Source of the DNA: Cardiocondyla obscurior
Taxonomy: Eukaryota > Arthropoda > Insecta > Hymenoptera > Formicidae
Reading direction: 5' to 3'
DNA length: 64,000 bases
Assembly: GCF_019399895.1 (NCBI RefSeq)
Contig: NC_091883.1
Location: 910,377-974,376, forward strand
In this document: one piece after another, positions 59,700 to 64,000 of the stretch
Layout of the letters: the number at the start of each line of letters is the position of its first letter
Numbering within the stretch: position 1 is the stretch's first letter
Program-made: the position numbers and the translations under genes
Notes under the pieces: generated by a model
Told to the model about the DNA's origin: nothing
Seen by the model: only the letters and a program-made list of their open reading frames with translations
The model's database searches: none

Positions 59700-62600
59700 T
59701 CAGAATGATCTATACGTAAATGGATAACGTGTTGGTATACTCGTAATGAGAAACCGCGACCAATGTTCCCATCCCAAAAGTTTTGCAATTTCGATGCATT
59801 TCTCATCAATTTCTCTGAGTGGTTTTTCTTCATAAAAGCGTGTTAATAACTTTAAGTAACGTCCGTAATGATTATTGATGTGTGCGTGCCATAAAGATAA
59901 AATAATGACCTAAGAAAAATAATTAAAAAATCAATCAAGCTTATCATTTTGTGCAAAGTATACGTGTTAATCATTATTTCTTATTTAATACTACGAGTAA
60001 GTGTAAATCTATGGCCCGTATAGGGGCAGTAATATTTGTTCATTTTAAAAGAAATGGTTTTGAGCGTTGTAATAATATGTATATACCTTATTGTCATTAG
60101 GTTCGGCAAACTTCTGTACTTCTTGCCAGAGATGTGTAACGCTTTCCAGCAAATGTTCGAAAGATCCATCTCCTTCCCCAGTCTTTGTGCCATCCACATA
60201 TAACCGTGCTAACGCACACCCCTTCTTCACTAATCCCTCAATCAAACTGTTCTTTTGTTTTTCCATAGTCAATTTAATCTTAGCTGCATCGGGACGTTGA
60301 TCGTTTTTCAGTCCATAGTATGCCAGTAACTTATCTTGATCGATGTTGGTGATTACAGAATCGGCAACTGTTATTATTTGATTAGCGAATATAATGGCAT
60401 TTTCTGAAAAGTCGTTCTGCGGTATATGTCGCCGTGCCTCTGAAGAATCTAAAGATGTCAGCATTGCAGTGTGGACCGGTAAATGATCTGAGAACGTGCC
60501 TTTTAATTCTGCATACAACGAATTGGTGTGATCACCGGGTTCTGTCGTAAATAGAAAACACAATTATTACCATCGATTCATATAATAAATGTTTAATTAA
60601 TATGAAAAAACATGAAAATAAATGTGTTATATTAAAAATTACATTTACATATATATAAATTTTTTATTGGATTGTTCGTTATAACGATTATTAACAAAGT
60701 TTTCAAATAAGTTGTGTGTTAAAGTTAACAATCTTGTTCATCATATAGTAAAGAAAAAAAAAACTCTAATTAAAAAGACATATAAATATTTGTAAAAAAG
60801 TTAGATAAATGCAATTACATGCTCCAAAGTACACATGTAGTTTGTATGTTACAAAAAGAAAAAAGAAAAAAGGAGGAGACATGGAGAGACACATAAATAT
60901 TCACATCTGAAATTTAATCTAACTTACTTATAGATGGTGCTATTGGTAGATATAAACCGGAAAAAAAAAATTAAAAAATATATATATATAAACTTATTGT
61001 ACTATTGTCTAAATATTTACGTATTTAATATTAAATTACCAAATTTGGCAAGGTAGTTGCATTTTATATCTCTTAATGCTTCCTGGTACTCGTCCCATTT
61101 TGTAGTTTTCTCTTTCTCACATTTAGAAGTAGGGCTGACATTTTTCTTGGCAGGATCAGATATAATATATTTAAATACATGACTATCCACCTTCTTTCCG
61201 ATATCGTCTTTACAGAAAGTTAAAGTACCTTGAAGATAACTACCAGGGGTAGCGTATTTGGATACTCTTTGCAAAAAGAAAATAATTATATATATATATT
61301 TAATGTATACCAATTAAGATTAAATTTATATTAAAATTATATTTTAATCATAAATATAGCAACTTTTGTTTTAACTTGACTGTGTATTACATGCTAAATA
61401 GCTATATAGAACCGAAAAATAAGTTGAGAATTGTAACAACAAGACTAGTTATAGTATAAAACTAGAAATTATATTTTTATAGAAAACTGTATTCTGTATT
61501 AGGTCAAATATACCAGTATATTGTATTATGCCAAAAACTTAAAAATTACTAGTATCGATGTGAAACGTATGAGGAAATTTTCCACATTTGCAACATTGTT
61601 GAAAAACAGATAACATTAAATTAATTAAAAGTAGCAGAAAAAGCAGTAGTTCACTGTTTAATACGTAGGCAAATTTGCATGTAAAAGTTTAATCTATGTC
61701 TATTACTTTAATTTAATACATATACATGACAATACACAATATCAAACAGATACAACTCTTATATAATATACGAGACGTATCTGACTAATATTAAAGAATA
61801 AAAAAAGGGATAAAAAATTTGCCTATGTTTTTAAATGTATCTTGCAGTAAGCGAAATCTTGATATTGTATCTTGTGTATACAATATCTTGATTAAGCACA
61901 GGCATAATTACCATGCATATAGAAAGATATTGTGACATAAATAGATAGCAAATATCCTCCATTAATGTAAAGCTTTCAAAATGCAAAGTATATATAGAAA
62001 TTCTATTATAAACTCACTTGTTTTCAGTGCTGCAATGTAAGATAAAAAAAAAATTTTATCTTAGTAACCTTAAAATACTTAATCTAAAAGTACAGATTGA
62101 TAAATTGTGTATATTTCTACATTATTGATATAGTATTTTAATATTGGTGATGAAAATTATCTATGTATAATGGTGAACATATGATATGTATATGATATAA
62201 AATGTGTGTATAAAGCATCAAGTTTCTATAATGTATAAATTAATGTAAAAACATTTAAAAATAAAATAAAAATAAGATTTTTGTTTTTAATTATTTATAT
62301 TAGTATTAAGTTTTCATCTATGTATTAGTATCTCAATAGTTTTTTAATATGAAATACAATTAGAAATTATACGTATATCAATATACAAATATACAGAATG
62401 TCCCAAGAAAACGGACACTTTTTCGGGAGTAAATAGAACTTATTGAGACATTGAGACAAGTTTCTTTCGACAAGTTTTACCGGTTCTACCTACCACCAAA
62501 ATTACTATACGTTGATCTGACAATGAGACATCCTGTATATTGAAAGTTTTTAATTCAAGATATAAACAGCTAGGTAATTGTCAAATTACAAATAAGTTTC

Positions 62601-64000
62601 ATACAAATAACTATTGCAACTATATCTATTGTTATAATTTAGAAATTAATGTATATCTATAGTAGCAAACTATAAAAAAGATGTACAAGTACAAACACTT
62701 ACTTGCTTTCGTTAGATAATGGAGCAATGTACAAAGGAAGAATGTGACCAGGTGGAATTGATGCAGCAACCATTTTTTTCCCACCGATAATAGCTTGTGA
62801 TTGATTAGCATAAATGTCCAAATTGATTGGTGTACTAAGTTTTTGACTCAGAAGTAACGGCATATCTGTTAATCTTTCCAACAAATCCTTTTTTTCATGA
62901 CGTACATGCATTTTCAGAGTGTAGTCTCCCTTTTCTAATTTATGAATTGTATACTGTAACAGATTAATATCATTTTTAGACATGAAAATTACACTGAATT
63001 AAGTTTTATATTTATAAAATTACATTACTACTTATTTAAGAAAACCAATTAAAAAAATTTTTCTTTCTTATATTAAAGAAAAATGTATGCATTTCATATA
63101 TTAACTATACATGTATATAAATTTTGCAATTTTCTAAAATAAGTTCAATTTTGTTACATATATTTGAAATGGATAATTCAAATTTAAAAAATTTACTTTA
63201 GATGGATATGCATCTCCGCAACATATTAATTGTTTATTACAATCATAAATCATCCACATTTGGCTTTCATATTCGCTTTCGTACAACAAATCACTGAGCA
63301 ATGCAGCATTCGGTGTAACCTCAGTTGATTTTGCCGAGTGGAATGTATACGTTAGTTGCAATTCGTATATTTGTCGTGATGGTGGAATAATATCACGTCC
63401 CCGTAAAGGAGCAATTTTCGATTCGTTAGGCCTATAACATTACAAGTAAAATGTATTTCGTAGTTATCAATGTGAACATAATAAATACAATGCAAATTAA
63501 AAAAAAAAAAAACCTACTTTAAGACTTGAACAGATGTTTTTAAAGAAATATTAGGTACAACTTCTTCATTTCGAAGAGAGCTGCGTAATTCAAGACGATT
63601 TATTCCATCTCCAGATAACATGGTAAGATTACCATTTATCATATGAATTCCATGAAATTCTATAGAATAATCGATAAACATATCGCCTAGATTCGCCCAA
63701 TATTTCGCGATAACTACTTCTAAAATTAATCCACCCTAAAAAAGTAAAAAAAATAAAAAAAGATTGTAATATATACAAAGATAAACTATTAAAACTTTTT
63801 ACATATATAATATATTAACGTTTTTGATATAAAACTTTTTATACCTGAACTGCGAATGGTTGAACAGTTTCCGATTGAGACGTTACACTGATTATTCTAT
63901 TAACTTCAAGAGTTTTACAGGCTAAACGAGGTTTTAGTTGAATAGTATGCATCACAAATCTACCAGTTTTATCCTTTTCTGTGCTTTTTAATTTAAGAAC
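59700..64000 (-). CDS. Tripeptidyl-peptidase 2 (TPP2), C-terminal exons only
   Basis: Visible exons on the minus strand: 64000(+)-63845, 63735-63518, 63431-63197, 62953-62703, 61266-61040, 60541-60087 and 59909-59700 (TGA). TPP2 is a giant cytosolic serine exopeptidase that removes tripeptides from peptides released by the proteasome. The visible part is the non-catalytic C-terminal half: ANLGDMFIDYSIEFHGI, LLYESEYESQMWMIYD, LEKGDYTLKMHVRHE, YATPGSYLQGTLTF, DQRPDAAKIK and LLGWEHW all match the family order. The subtilisin-like catalytic domain must lie beyond the window end. A small TACAG-type element sits in the intron between 62703 and 61266. Confidence 0.94.
62392..62537. mobile_element. 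146-bp short element with TACAGAATGTCCC / GAGACATCCTGTA ends
   Basis: The ends are imperfect inverted repeats of the same style as 27322-27857. It has no ORF and lies inside a TPP2 intron. Confidence 0.65.

Overview
The window is eukaryotic nuclear DNA: AT-rich, with spliced genes on both strands separated by transposon-rich intergenic DNA. The protein families (UBFD1, WBP2, ENT4, MAK/CILK1 kinase, MANBA, TPP2, SSAT), the small introns, and the mix of Copia, BEL/Pao, Harbinger-like MITEs and elements ending in TACAGGGTGTCC-type repeats suggest an insect, most likely a hymenopteran such as an ant. The taxon is an inference; no marker gene in the window proves it.

Left third (1-28,400) is mostly mobile and repetitive DNA. 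It holds a reversed solo Copia LTR, then a broken Copia element with its 5' LTR and half-tRNA-type primer site, LTR-like non-coding DNA, an element carrying a 15-bp minisatellite, a stray copy of part of the beta-mannosidase gene found 45 kb downstream, a complete spermidine/diamine acetyltransferase-like gene, a spliced Q-rich/R-rich reading frame with one stop codon, a decayed transposase cut by a 140-bp MITE, and a fragment of the splicing factor gene Prp6 whose intron contains a decayed BEL/Pao element. It ends in two units of a 354-bp repeat split by a 0.53-kb palindrome.

Right two thirds (28,400-64,000) is gene-dense. UBFD1 (+) and a membrane-anchored JmjC-type protein (+) come first. 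WBP2 (-) and an ENT4-like transporter (+) are divergent across 1.4 kb. A MAK/CILK1 kinase (-), a complete beta-mannosidase (-) and the 3' exons of tripeptidyl-peptidase 2 (-, running off the window) follow. These genes are not a pathway; they are ordinary neighbours. Exon borders were read by eye from GT/AG signals, phase and protein homology.

The most interesting points are: the 354-bp repeat, which carries conserved 3' and 5' splice-site-like motifs and seems to supply the stop codon of beta-mannosidase; the 84-nt stop-free intron in the JmjC gene, whose removal creates the HxD metal motif; a long open reading frame with hydrophobic segments inside a kinase intron; two alternative last exons in WBP2; and two unexplained hairpins between WBP2 and ENT4.
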